A stretch of 24,659 bases of DNA from Plantago elongata (taxonomy: Eukaryota > Streptophyta > Magnoliopsida > Lamiales > Plantaginaceae): the NCBI GenBank assembly GCA_036897095.1, contig JAYMSP010002381.1:1-24659 (forward strand). Reading direction: 5' to 3'. Below the pieces are notes generated by a model that saw nothing but the letters and a program-made list of their open reading frames with translations, did no database searches and was not told where the DNA came from. Positions 8,724 to 20,000 of this stretch are shown here, in pieces. Positions within the stretch are counted from its first letter, which is position 1. Every line of letters starts with the position of its first letter. Position numbers and translations under genes: made by a program.

Positions 8724-9390
8724 TCAAGATGGGGAAACGTAGAACGGAATGAGTTTTGATTGATAAGTTTAGCACAAATTGCTCTAGCTCTTATGATATA
8801 GTATGAATATCAAGTTTAGATTTGATCAATTTAGCACTGATTGCTTGCTTATAGTCAGATATGGTACATTTGTAATCAATTGAAGCATCAAGCATCTACA
8901 TTACTTTGATTTCTTTCTGTACTGTGTATGTTCAAGAACTTACTCATTTCTTGCCCATTGGTACTTGTATTCAAGAATTAATATCTGATGCAGGTAAAAT
9001 CAGAAAATTCTCTCGTTTCCGTTGTTTCTTTCTGCTTTAATGCTGTAGTTTGCTAGCTATGTTTCTTGAGTTAGCGAATTATTGTGTACAATGTCAAGTG
9101 GATGTGCAAAAAGAACATTGATTTACCAATTCTGATTGATCCTTATGAAACTAGTCTCAGGGTTTTATACTATAAACTTCCTTAATCCTAAAACAAAACA
9201 TATGCTTCAATACAAATGGTGGTGTAGTTTACTTAAACCTAGCTATGGTATCATAGGTTCTTCGTATGCATGATCCAATGCCTCGATTTTGAAAAAAAAT
9301 CAAAAGAACTCGTAAAGAGATGCACCTTGACAATCAACAGTACTGTTGCTCCAAAGATATCAGGAGTGTCAACTCCATTCAAGTAAGCTT
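8724..9390 (+). repeat. 3' flank of copy D, partly shared with copy B and with CCT8 intron 11
   Basis: The gene-proximal part has the family landmarks AAATTGCTCTAGCTC, GATTGCTTGCTTATAGTCAG (about 8838-8857) and AATTGAAGCATCAAGCAT. It lacks the CLC segment. From about 9137 it carries the segment shared with copy B (ATTGATCCTTATGAAACTAG through AGGAGTGTCAACTCCATTC). No gene is supported in it. Confidence 0.6.
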
Positions 9391-10065
9391 TTTAAGAAAG
9401 TGTCTGTAATCAGCTTCTACTTTTAGCCATATAAAAGAAGCTGAACAATATATTCCCATAAGAAGGGCCCGTAGAGGTGAATCCCGGAATCGATTTTTTC
9501 TTGGCACTCTTACTAATCAGAAGCATATTCGACGTGACCTTTCTTGTTTGATGTACTTGACCACCACAAGAAGCTTGTATTCTGCTATATTTCTCAGTTG
9601 CAATGCTCATGGGAGTGGCTACAATTCTTTTAAAAAGTCCAATACAAGAGTGCAAGAAAGTATATTACTGCATTTTTTATCTGTTTCTCCATTCTTGCTG
9701 GAAAAGTTCATTCTCATTGATCCTATATCATTTTCTATACTTTCTTGTTCTACATTGCAAAATGACGAACTACAATTCAGTCTTACTTATTCGTAGTCCA
9801 AGCTTCCCACGCGAGGAACAACACAGATGTTGCAAAGTAGAGGCTGATAAAGTGTAATTCTTTCGGTATCTAGTTTTTTCGTTTTCGCTGCTCTTTCTTC
9901 ATTTATTGCATTAGCTACTGATGACTTGTTCGTTGTTATAATCCTCCATCAGAGGTTGGAGAATAGACAGAGTAACTTCTTCCTCAGAGTTTGGAATAGA
10001 CACTCTGGTTCCCGTCCAATTTGGGTGATGTTCTCCGAAGGAGGTTGAAACCAACTATAAGTGCG
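9391..10065. other. spacer with repeat fragments, no supported gene
   Basis: The first 100 bp (AGTGTCTGTAAT, then CATATAAAAGAAGCT) match a segment in CCT8 intron 11 (about 19660-19745). A minus-strand frame of 81 codons (9410-9655) and overlapping plus frames are not recognised and show no conserved motif. The end (about 10035-10065, GAGGTTGAAACCAACTATAAG) belongs to the repeat interrupted by the hAT-like element. Confidence 0.4.
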
Positions 10066-10073
10066 GAAGATTA
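10030..10073 (+). repeat. left part of LTR-like dispersed repeat interrupted by the hAT-like element
   Basis: GAGGTTGAAACCAACTATAAGTG here and ATAAATAAATAAATTCCACCCC after 12621 together match a continuous sequence in CCT8 intron 12 (AGAGGTTGAAACCGGCCATGAGTG... at about 20630-20700, and a second partial copy ending GATTCCACACCTCTT at about 20540). The repeat is split exactly at the proposed transposon boundaries. Confidence 0.55.
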
Positions 10074-10388
10074 CAAGGGCGGATTCAGAATTTTATATTT
10101 GGGTGGGCCAGTTCAAATTGATAATGAGTAAGTATAGTAAAAGATAAAAATTTTCCAAATGCATAGGAAAATTTAGTTTCTACAATAAAGAACTGGTCAG
10201 AAAAATTATAAACCGGTTATTAGATTTTATATAAATACCAAAGTTATAATTCAATCTCTCACAAATTCATAAAACCCAAAAAAATTTCTCTCTCTAAAAA
10301 AATCTAGAGATAAACATTCAAATTACTCTCCCTTCCTTCCTCCCTCTCTCTCCCTTCCTCCTCTCTCCACCGGAAATCGCCGCCCGTC

Positions 10389-10557
10389 CTCTCTCTCTGC
10401 CGAAAACCGCCATCGGATCCACCGCCGTTCTCTCTCTCTCTCTGCCGAAAACCGCCATCGGATCCACCGCCGTTCTCTCTCTCTCTCTCTGCCGAAAACC
10501 GCCATCGGATCCACCGCCGTTCTCTCTCTCTGTCGAAACCATCATCGAATCCACTTC
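10389..10557. repeat. CT-rich minisatellite, about 42-47-bp unit, 3-4 copies
   Basis: The unit is a CT run followed by GCCGAAAACCGCCATCGGAT and CCACCGCCGTT, repeated three times (about 10389-10429, 10430-10474, 10475-10521) with a degenerate fourth copy to about 10557. Unit length varies with the CT run. Because the array is G-depleted on this strand, it generates long open minus-strand frames rich in RERERT, which are artefacts of the repeat. It lies inside the hAT-like element. Confidence 0.8.
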
Positions 10558-10789
10558 GTCGGAATTGTGTTGGATCTTACTGGATTTTCAAATCCAAGTG
10601 CTAAATCTTCAAATCAACGATTTCATCTTGCTTTTGTCGTTAAAATCTCAATTGAAAGTGAAAATTTACCATATATTTGTCGTTTTTCGTTGATTTAACA
10701 ATCTCATGTTTCCAAATCTGGTTTTAGATCTGAATACTAGTTTTAGATCTGAAATTCGTAAATGAAAATTGAATTTCACAATCTAGTGA

Positions 10790-11790
10790 TTTCTTATGGT
10801 TTTAAGAGTGAGTGTTATAGTTCTAAGTATCGTTGTTATAGTTTTACCTTGTGTTTATTGTTTCAGTCTGTTATAGTTTTAAGTATCATTTCGTTATAGT
10901 TTTCAGACTAATTATTGTTATTTTATGCAGCAACGTTAGTGTTTTTTTAACCCCTGGTGAAATATTTATCGTTTGATTTTTAAAAATGTTTTCGCATAAT
11001 TTCAAGAGACATTGTTATAGTTTTAAAAATACTATTATGGTTTAAAATACTAATATTAGCGTTTTTAGCATGTGTTACATGTTTGTGTTTTGTTATAGTT
11101 TTAAGCGTCATTGTTATGATTTAGCTTGTGTTGATTGTTTCCGCTTATTATCAATTTATCGCAAATGTTATAGTTTCAAGACCTATTAATGTAGATTTAA
11201 GTAGCAACTTTGATGTTTTTAACCTCCCGTGAAATATTTATGATTTCATTTTTGCAAACGATTTGTTATAGTTTTAAAAAACACTATTATATCCTTAAGA
11301 TGCACTATGGTTAAGCGTCAATGTTATTACTTTTAGCTTGTGTTGAATGTTCGTGCTTTGTTATAGTTTTAGAATGTGTTTTTATAGTTTTAAGATACAT
11401 TGTTATGGTTGTAAGCGTTAATGTTACTATATTCATCTTATGTCGAGTAGCTGCATATTATTATTTTTAGCGCATATGTTATAGTAAAAAGACCTAATGT
11501 TGTAATTTTAAACATCAACGTCAATGTTTTAGCTTATGCAGAATGTTTATGAATTGATCTTTTACAAATGTGTTATATTCTTAAGAGCTATGGTTATGAT
11601 TTTATGTATTAATGTTACTGTTATTAGCTTGTGTTGCATGTTCCTGCTTAATTACTTATAGTTTTAAAATGTATTGTTATGATATTACGCATTAGTGTTA
11701 CTGTTTTAAGCATGTGTTGAATATTACTTCTTTGTTTTTAAGCACCGATGTGATAGTTCTAATGAGAATTGTTATGGTTTAATGAATGTT
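10790..11790. repeat. degenerate GTTATAGTTTTAAG-type array with about 275-305-bp higher-order period
   Basis: The word GTTATAGTTTTAA and its variants recur many times across about 1 kb. A longer module (CAACGTTAGTG...GTGAAATATTTATCGTTTGA at about 10930; CAACTTTGATG...GTGAAATATTTATGATTTCA at about 11205; CAACGTCAATG...GAATGTTTATGAATTGA at about 11513) recurs at about 275 and 305 bp, with TTAGCTTGTGTTGAATGTT between. It looks like an expanded, diverged internal repeat of the transposon. No coding potential was seen. Confidence 0.65.
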
Positions 11791-12734
11791 TTATGCAGGA
11801 GTTGGATAAATAAATCAACAAGCACATGCAACAAAAGATAGAAAGTTGAAGTTCATCGAGTTTGATAGGGAAAAAAGCCTAGTTTAGCAACGCAATTGCT
11901 TTTGCATCAAAACAGCGAATGAACATTTAGTGTAATTCTTTTCTATGAAAACAAATGTTTTGACTCTTTGGATAACTCAATGTTCAAGTAGGTTATTTTT
12001 AAATTGTTAATTGATGTTTTATTAATATTTTTCCTGAAATTTTTAGTCTTATTTAATTAATTGTATTAGATTGTCACTGAATACTATAACAAATCATAAT
12101 AAAAATATTATGTAGGTCCTTAAAACTATCACTCCATATATTTAAAAATTAACTAAATCGATTAAAACTATAATAGAAACATATATTGGTGGTGCATTAA
12201 AACCATCATATCGTTTCTTAAAAATTTAACAAAATACGTTATAAGTGTAATTGAAACTTTCAATTAACAACTTAAATGTTTCAGCGGTTTTTTAAGAAAC
12301 TCGGCCGGTCCAACCGCTAAAACTTAAAACTGCGAAAAATCACTAAAAATCTTGATTTTTCTATTTTATAAAAAAATTCTTACCTTTTATAAGACTTTAG
12401 CAAGTAATAATATAGTCAATTTGTTATTTTTTTTCGAGATAACTTAAAAATTTAGATATAACACTACAGTGTGTAAAAACATGACCTTCCGTTGTAAACA
12501 AGCTAACTTTAACCATTGAACCATGCTATAAATTAATTAATTATGCATATAAGACTTCTTATTTATGTTTTTTGGGTGGGCTTGAGACGACCCCATGGGT
12601 AGCTCGGCCCATGAAAGATTATTGAAAAATAAATATAAATAAATAAATTCCACCCCTCTTCATAGACGATTTTGTCATATACTAGTTGATAGTATTACAA
12701 ATTTACGATTACTTTTGAAAATGCAAATGTCTAT

Positions 12735-12810
12735 AGATATGGTAGGTATGTGATCAATTGAAACATCCGTTGACATTATTTTGATATCATACTTTACTTG
12801 TGCCAAAGAA
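12735..12810 (+). repeat. isolated remnant of the family 3' flank
   Basis: AGATATGGTAGG, then GTGATCAATTGAAACATC, then GACATTATTTTGATATCATAC and CAAAGAACT match the order of landmarks downstream of A, C, D and E (for example 2553-2635). No family coding frame is found nearby, so this may mark a lost or deleted copy between D and CCT8. Confidence 0.55.
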
Positions 12811-13001
12811 CTCTCCGTCCCTCCCATTGATTTTTATCCATGATTCAATTACATGTATTCTTTCTTTTATTTCTTATTTTCAATACCAATTTTTATATAT
12901 TCTCGTCCTCTACAAATAAACGCCAATTTGATTATATTTCAAATGCTATAAATTTTACAATTTTAAACTCTACAAATAGAGACCATTTGAGAGTATGGCT
13001 A

Positions 13002-13392
13002 TCATTGCTTGTCATCTTGGACTCAAATATACGATGTAATATATTAGCTACGTCCCGTTTATACACATGCACTTTTCGGCGTTGTTTTTAAAAGACACAA
13101 TAGTTTATTGTGTTGTTATTGCTCTACTAAAACGTACTAACACGTTTCGGTTGACACATGAATGTTACTGCCTAGGTCTTTTTCTAGTTGTATAATAATA
13201 TGTAGATGTGTCTTATTTCATTGCTTGTCATCTTGGCGACTAATATACATTGTAATCTACTCGCTAGGTCCCGCTCATACACAGTTTTCGACATTATTTT
13301 TAGGGGGGCAATAGTTTATTATTTTGTCATTGCTCTATACTAACACGTTTCAGTTGACAAATGGACTACTACTTAGGTCGTTTTTAAGTTCA
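13002..13392 (+). repeat. tandem duplication, about 200-bp unit
   Basis: Copy 1 (about 13002-13190) and copy 2 (about 13215-13392) share CATTGCTTGTCATCTTGG, TACGTCCCG/TAGGTCCCG, CAATAGTTTATT, TAACACGTTTC and TTGACA in the same order, with indels. The 83-codon frame at 12840-13091 overlaps copy 1 and is not conserved in copy 2. Confidence 0.65.
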
Positions 13393-13399
13393 TATAGAT

Positions 13400-14041
13400 T
13401 AAAACTGCATTGAATTATTTTTTCCACAAACTAACAATCTAGGATGGAAAATAGGCACCAACAACCCCCTCCCCCCTCCCGATCTCCTGACAATTTTCCC
13501 CAGCACACGAAATACAACTAACCACAACCATCAAAACCCTAAATTTCAATCCCTAAATACTAAATTTTAAACACAAAGTCCCATGCAAACTTTGAACTCT
13601 AAGCCCTGAAAACTAAACCCAAACAACATAGACGTTTAGATAAATAATATTAATAATTATGTTAATAACGACCGTCCCTATAATTGGTAAAAAAATATTA
13701 TTTTTTTAATAAGTCAATTTTTTTAATTGGTTAACTTTTAATTTTTTAATTACTAAGTTAATATGGTCTAATTTATTTTTTAAAATTTCAAATCAGGATT
13801 TTGTTGTTTCTCCATTGTATTCCTGTCCAACCATTCAATCTATAGTTGAAGTTTCAATATACAGTTATAAATAGATTTAATGCATCTTACATTGTTATGA
13901 TACATGTATATTATAGAGTTCAGTTCAGTATACAGTTTAAATACATACGGTAGTGACTCTTAAGCCCCTTTACAAAGCAGTGCAGTTAACACTTCACAGT
14001 TCACACCACCATTTTTGTCTCTCACAGATTCTGAATCGAAA
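13400..14041 (+). promoter_or_regulatory. CCT8 upstream region and 5' leader
   Basis: There is a C-rich patch (about 13463-13500) and a telo-box-like AACCCTAAA at 13535-13543, an element common upstream of plant housekeeping and translation-related genes. A very AT-rich stretch spans 13640-13790. No clear TATA box at a convincing distance was identified. The start codon context is GAATCGAAAATGG. Which elements are functional is not shown by the sequence. Confidence 0.35.
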
Positions 14042-17000
14042 ATGGTAGGGTTTTCTATGCAACCGTACGGAATACAATCGATGCTCAAAGAGGGCTACCG
14101 TCATCTCTCCGGTCTCGAAGAAGCAGTCCTAAAGAACATCGATGCCTGCAAGCAGCTCTCCTCCATCACTCGAACCTCGCTTGGTCCTAACGGTTCGTTC
14201 ACTCGCCTTCCCTTTCTATCAATCACTACTTCGCTTTATCGTTTCAATTCTTTCTTTACAATCAGCTTTCAATTGGATTGGATTCGATACTTATTTGCTT
14301 TCATGTTTTTTATCCTCATTTGGTAGTAGTCACTGTTAGTACAAATGTAGTTTAAATCATCATGTTCATTGGTGGTGGTGGTGGTGCTGCTTCTGTTAGT
14401 ATTGGTCCTCGTTTGTTAGTGATTGTTTTTTTTTTGGGAGAAAGTTGAAGTTCATATGAAGCCTAGTGAAAAATGTACAAAAGTGAATGAGGCATACTAC
14501 CTCATAGTGTACAATGATCACTATGACAATTACAAAGCAAGTTTCTACAATCTCAAACCAAAATCTCAACACAATGCTCTGGCTAGGACTCCAGATTAAG
14601 TGTTACGCCGAATCAACAGAGCTGCTGAAAGAACCTCTCCATGACTCCAGTTGAAACTGTGATCACACTTTAGGTAACAATCAGCGGTTGATAAACTCAG
14701 AAGCAACCTGTCAATTAGAGATAAGAAACTCCTCACCCAGTTACTATGAGATTGTTTGACAAGAAGAGTTCAAATATCCCTTTGTTTCAAGACATAATGG
14801 TGCATCCACAAATGGCATATGGAAGAAGAAGCTTGGTTTTGCAGTTCAAACAAGTAGTTACTAACCACACTTTTATTCCAAGCCAAAACTTCTTTTATCC
14901 CTGAACCACCATGAGGTTTAGGTTGACAAATCGCAGACCAAGCAACCATACTCTTAGCACTATTAATCAATGCTTTGGGCAATTCATTTGACCGAAATGT
15001 TTGGTGGATCGCTGTAACTGTAAAATGCACGTCCACGTCTATTTTGGCCACTTTCCATGACAAAAGTAAGAGAGCTAGAACAAGTTTGCTTGAAATGGCA
15101 TTTATTGTTATTTCTGGGTAGTCTGTTTTTGGTTGTGCTTCCAGGATGTTGAATCTGCTAATCTGAGTAACTAGTCTTGTGATTTTTCAGCCCATAATGC
15201 ACATTCTCATGACAACAACATATTGTTTTATTCAGGTATGAATAAGATGGTTATCAATCATTTGGATAAACTCTTTGTCACGAATGATGCTGCAACAATT
15301 GTGAATGAACTTGAGGTTCAACATCCTGCGGCTAAACTTCTGGTGTTGGCTGGGAAAGCGCAGCAAGAAGAAATTGGGGACGGAGCGAATCTAACTGTTT
15401 CTTTCGCTGGGGAACTTCTTCAAAATGCTGAAGAGCTCATTAGGATGGGGCTACATCCTAGTGAGATTATTAGTGGGTACACGAAGGCTATCAATAAGGT
15501 TTGATTACTGGCATCTGATTTTTACCAAAACCGAGCTGCATATATCAGCTGTCTTTATTTACAATTAATCATAGTATTTTTTCATTACAGACTATTGAAC
15601 TATTGGAGGAATTGGTCGAGGAAGGTTCTCAAAGCATGGATGTGAGAGAAAAAGATGCAGTCATATTACGAATGAGATCTGCAGTGGCGAGCAAACAATT
15701 TGGTCAAGAAGATAGACTGTGTTCTCTCATTGCGGATGTAAAATATTCTGTTATAAGTTGGTATTTAAAAGCTCCACATTTGACACTACTGAATAAACAA
15801 TTGTTTTTTTTTCTTTCTAAAGGCTTGCATACAAGTTTGCCCCAAAAACCCGAATAACTTCAATGTGGACAATGTACGAGTTGCGAAGCTCTTAGGTGGT
15901 GGTCTACATGATTCAACTGTAGTTGAAGGCATAGTGTTGAAAAATGATGCTGTTGGTACTATAAAGAGAATCGAAAAGGCTAAGGTGAGTCTTGGATCAT
16001 ATTTTAGGGTTGATGCTTGTCCATTCATGTGCCTCATGCCCATCCGTGTCCTCAGAGTAGTTTGGCACTTTTACTTTGACTATTACATACATGTGTAAAA
16101 CTGTCTATTTTTTTAAGTATTTGGGTGTTTCGTGCGTCCACATGTATTTAGTTTTAGTTCTCCATTGAATGGCCAACCAACCGAAACGGGCTGATACCTG
16201 TCAATGTTAAGTTACTCTGTTGATTGTCTGATCTTGGAGTATTGATCTCCCCATTGTATGCAACTACAACTGAAAGAGCCTTAAGGTTTGGGACAGTATG
16301 TAAATTTTAAATGTCTGTTTGAATGTGGGCTACATGCAAGTGCTGATACATTGCTCTACTCTTACTAAATATTTTGTATATGATTTTCCTTCTCTCTCAG
16401 TGCTCAGATTCTTTGTTGCCAACATTGAATTTTTGATTGCCTACATAGGATATTGCTTATCAATCTATCTGACTTGTCATTGTTTAATGTTCCAGGTTGC
16501 TGTTTTTGTTGGAGGTGTTGATACCACTGCTACAGAAACTAAAGGGACAGTTCTGATTCATAATGCTGAACAGGTAACTCACATGAATACTCGTGATAGA
16601 TAATTTATGGTGGAAATAAAAAGTATTTTATTATAATTTGGATTCGTAGTTAAATTTATTCTCGAGTCTAGTTGAAAGTTGTGATTCTAGTATGTAGGAG
16701 ACCAGTTAGTAGGATTTTAGAATATGTAGGAGCAAGTCTTGTATTTTCCTGAACGATTGGAAATAGCACATGGTTAGTATAAATTGGGCGATTGGTCAAA
16801 GCCCAACCACTTGGTCGGGGGGAGGTATGAGTTTTCTCCTGTTCACGAAAAAATGACTTTACAAGAATTTCACTTTGCTGTATTACTCGAGCACGAAATT
16901 TGATTTGATAATTGGGCCCATGGATGCTCGTCCGGGTATCTGTATATATGTTTTGTAGTCGTCTGTTTGTCTTTACTCGTGGCTAAGATTCTACTTATTT

Positions 17001-20000
17001 GTTATTTTTCCCCTTTTGGCTGTATTTTGTTACTTGCTTAAACTGATCTATCTTAGAAATTCCCCCTTGCTCCGTCTGTTGCAAAAGCATGTGGTTTATA
17101 TGGGGTACACATTTCATGGGAAAAGACTTGGTTCTTATTTAACTTAAAGACATATCTCATGTCCTTTTGCAGCTTGAGAATTACTCAAAGACTGAAGAAG
17201 CTAGAGTTGAGGAACTAATCAAAGCAGTTGCAGATTCAGGTGCAAAGGTTGTCGTTAGCGGAGGATCTGTTGGCGAAATGGCATTGCACTTTTGCGAGCG
17301 CTACAAGTAAATCTCTTTTTCCAATGAACACTTATAATTCTTACGATTTTTTTTTGGTTCACATGTTATTGGTTGAGGTCTAACATTATTTCCAACATGT
17401 ATACTACCCTTATTCCATTTGTTTGTTCTTTTATTTAGATAATAATGATATGCTTCGCACCCTTACATTATTTGTCATAACTTATTCCTGGAATGTGGTG
17501 TGGGCAGTAGGAATTTAGTATATGTTTTTGATGAATTGAAAAAACAGGGTGGTAAACGTTGATAATTATGGCTCGTCTACTTTTTTCTTTAAAGTTAAAC
17601 AATGACTTACCTGGGTGCTTGTCACTATATCTGTTGTGTATTCATAATGCATATAACATTGAATAGTAGACAAGTCTTTTTGGCATAATATAGGTGGCTA
17701 AGATTTCAGCCACCCTCTTTGTGCATCCCTGTGAATTTTGCTGTTCAAGTTATTTTACAGCTTCATATCTTTTCTTGAATGGAATGTTTTACTTCATTTG
17801 TGGTTTTTACTCTGTTGCCGACCCTGTTAATAATTACTTATTTCCAAGAAAACTGACAAATATATTTGGTTCTGTAGGCTCATGGTGTTAAAAATCAGCT
17901 CAAAGTTTGAACTGCGAAGATTCTGCCGCACAACTGGTTCTATTGCTCTTGTAAGTATGACAAATCAAACATATTGAATACCAGTGTTGCTAATATTTTG
18001 AACCTAATTTTCCTTTTATTCCAGTTAAAGCTCAGTAAACCAAATGCAGATGACCTTGGATATGTTGATTCTGTTTCAGTGGAAGAAGTAGGCGGGACTA
18101 GGGTAAGTTAGAAATTTACATGGTGTGTGTGTGTGTGTGACCCAATTTTTCTATTGCGTACACCCTACCACATTTGATTTAATGTTAATACAACAGGTTA
18201 CAATTGTAAAAAATGAACAAGGTGGAAATTCGGTGTCCACTGTTGTGCTGAGAGGGAGCACTGACAGCATACTTGATGACCTTGAAAGAGCAGTTGACGA
18301 TGGTGTCAATACGTACAAGGTATATTACAGCATCTGATTGTTTCTAGGCGACTTTTAGCTCGTGCTTGATTAGAGCAATTTCTTAATGTACTATTTAGGG
18401 ACCAGATCACACCCATATTCAGCGTCTTCATCTCCCCGTAAAAGAGATTGAATTTCTTACCTAGTTTTCCACTTTCCCTACAGGCAATGTGCAGGGACAG
18501 TCGGATAGTACCTGGAGGTGCTGCAACAGAAATTGAATTAGCAAAAAGGCTGAAGGAGTTTTCTTTTAAAGAAACAGGGTATGTATATTTTATATGATTC
18601 TTGAGTAATTGTTTTCCCTTAGAATCAGGTCCTCACTGGCGGTGATATTATTTAAGATGAAACAAATCCTAATACCAAATATGTTTTCTGGTTTTATAAA
18701 ATTATGATCCCTTCTACCGAACAAACCTTTAACATGCTTCGTGCATGAGTTCCCTCACTCCTGAAAGTTAGCCGCTTGTTGCTGTTAAGCTCGATCAATT
18801 GACATGTGTGTGTGTGTGTCTGAAAACAGCTGCCCAATTTATTCTGTTATATAAGCGTGCACGATCCATTTCTTCTGCTAGACCATGTTTTTGGTACTGA
18901 AAGTCTGAAACTAAAAATGCATTATTGTGCTGGAGGAATTCTGTTTATTTTATGATTTATACATGCTTACACAAGTCAATTGTGGCAATCCAGGAGAATT
19001 CTGTTTATTTTATGATTCATACATGCTTACTCAAGTCAATTGTGCCATTCCAGGTTGGATCAGTACGCAATTGCAAAATTTGCGGAAAGTTTTGAAATGG
19101 TACCTAAAACTTTGTCCGAGAATGCCGGGCTCAATGCTGTAGAGATTGTTTCATCTCTATACGAGATGCATGCTGATTCCAAGCGTGGACCTGCTAACCC
19201 CAAAGTAGGCCTTGATTTGGATAAAGGTGTCTGTGCGGATGTCTCTTCCTTAAACATTTGGGATCTTTATCTTACCAAGTAAGTTACATCTAAATGCGGA
19301 AGCAAACTGTTTGTCTTGCCTATAGCACCCTTACTCTCATCTTCTTGCTAAATAGTAAAACATGCTATCCCAATATATTTGTTCTCCTTCTAAACCATAA
19401 CATTATGTTTAATCTCCTTTTAAGCTATCTCACTTTACTGCCAAAGTCTGACTCATTGGCCGAACTGTATTACTAGCTTCCAAAATTGCATTAAAAAAAT
19501 TCTAGTACTAAAATTGTTAAATTACTGCAAAATGATTTCTAGTTGCCGTGCTGTAGGTGCAAAGATCCAGTCGTACATATGGATCCAGCTAGATATCTGC
19601 ATTTATCATGAACAACTGTCTAAAAACTTCATCTTTGCAACAAATTTTTCAAAACAAGTGTCTGTAAATAGCCACTAATATTATCCATATAAAAGAAGCT
19701 AAAGAAGATATTTCTATAAGAAAGGACTCAGAGGTGATTCCCGTTATCAAGTGTCTGTAAACTTTATCGTCGCATGATTGTCTTTCGCTTATGGTTTTTC
19801 CCGGAATTTAGCAGTTTTACTTTACGCTGTTTCTTTCTGCTTTGATTCTGTAGCTTGCTGCTTTCTTCCTTAATTTTTTATTCTAAATTCTGTTAATATA
19901 TTTGCTTAAGCAAAGTGCTCACCGATGTTAAATTATTCTGCACGAGTCAACATTGTCAGGGATTAACTATAACCAGCTCTATTGTGATTTACGGATTCAT

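Larger units (their letters stand above)
10074..12613. mobile_element. non-autonomous hAT-like DNA transposon, 2540 bp
   Basis: The left end reads CAAGGGCGGATTCA and the right end, reverse-complemented, CATGGGCCGAGCTA: terminal inverted repeats with 9 of 14 matches, starting CA-GGG as in many plant hAT elements. Flanks are GAAGATTA (10066-10073) and AAAGATTA (12614-12621), an 8-bp target-site duplication with one mismatch, which is the hAT length. Both ends carry a GGGTGGGC subterminal motif (about 10101 and 12575). No transposase frame exists inside. Contents are a CT-rich minisatellite, an AT-rich repeat array, and a region ending TTTATGCAG (about 11791-11799) that resembles an intron acceptor. 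An inverted pair AGCGGTT/AACCGCT lies at 12283-12318. Divergent ends imply an old insertion. Confidence 0.6.

Noticed and set aside
9410..9655. 81-codon minus-strand frame after gene D
   Set aside because: No recognised motif, overlaps other chance frames, and part of it is a repeat also found in CCT8 intron 11.
10318..10554. Two overlapping minus-strand frames of 63-78 codons rich in RERERT
   Set aside because: They are generated by the CT-rich minisatellite, which lacks stops in several frames; the sequence is purely repetitive.
12840..13091. 83-codon hydrophobic frame
   Set aside because: AT-rich, low complexity, and it runs into the tandem duplication, where the second copy does not keep it open.
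15223..15504. 93-codon frame starting at 15223 as a separate gene
   Set aside because: It is CCT8 exon 2 read into both neighbouring introns; the ATG at 15223 lies before the acceptor at 15234-15235.
18927..19142. 71-codon frame containing a repeated EFCLFYD peptide
   Set aside because: It is the 60-bp duplicated intron end of CCT8 read in another frame, running into exon 11 out of frame.
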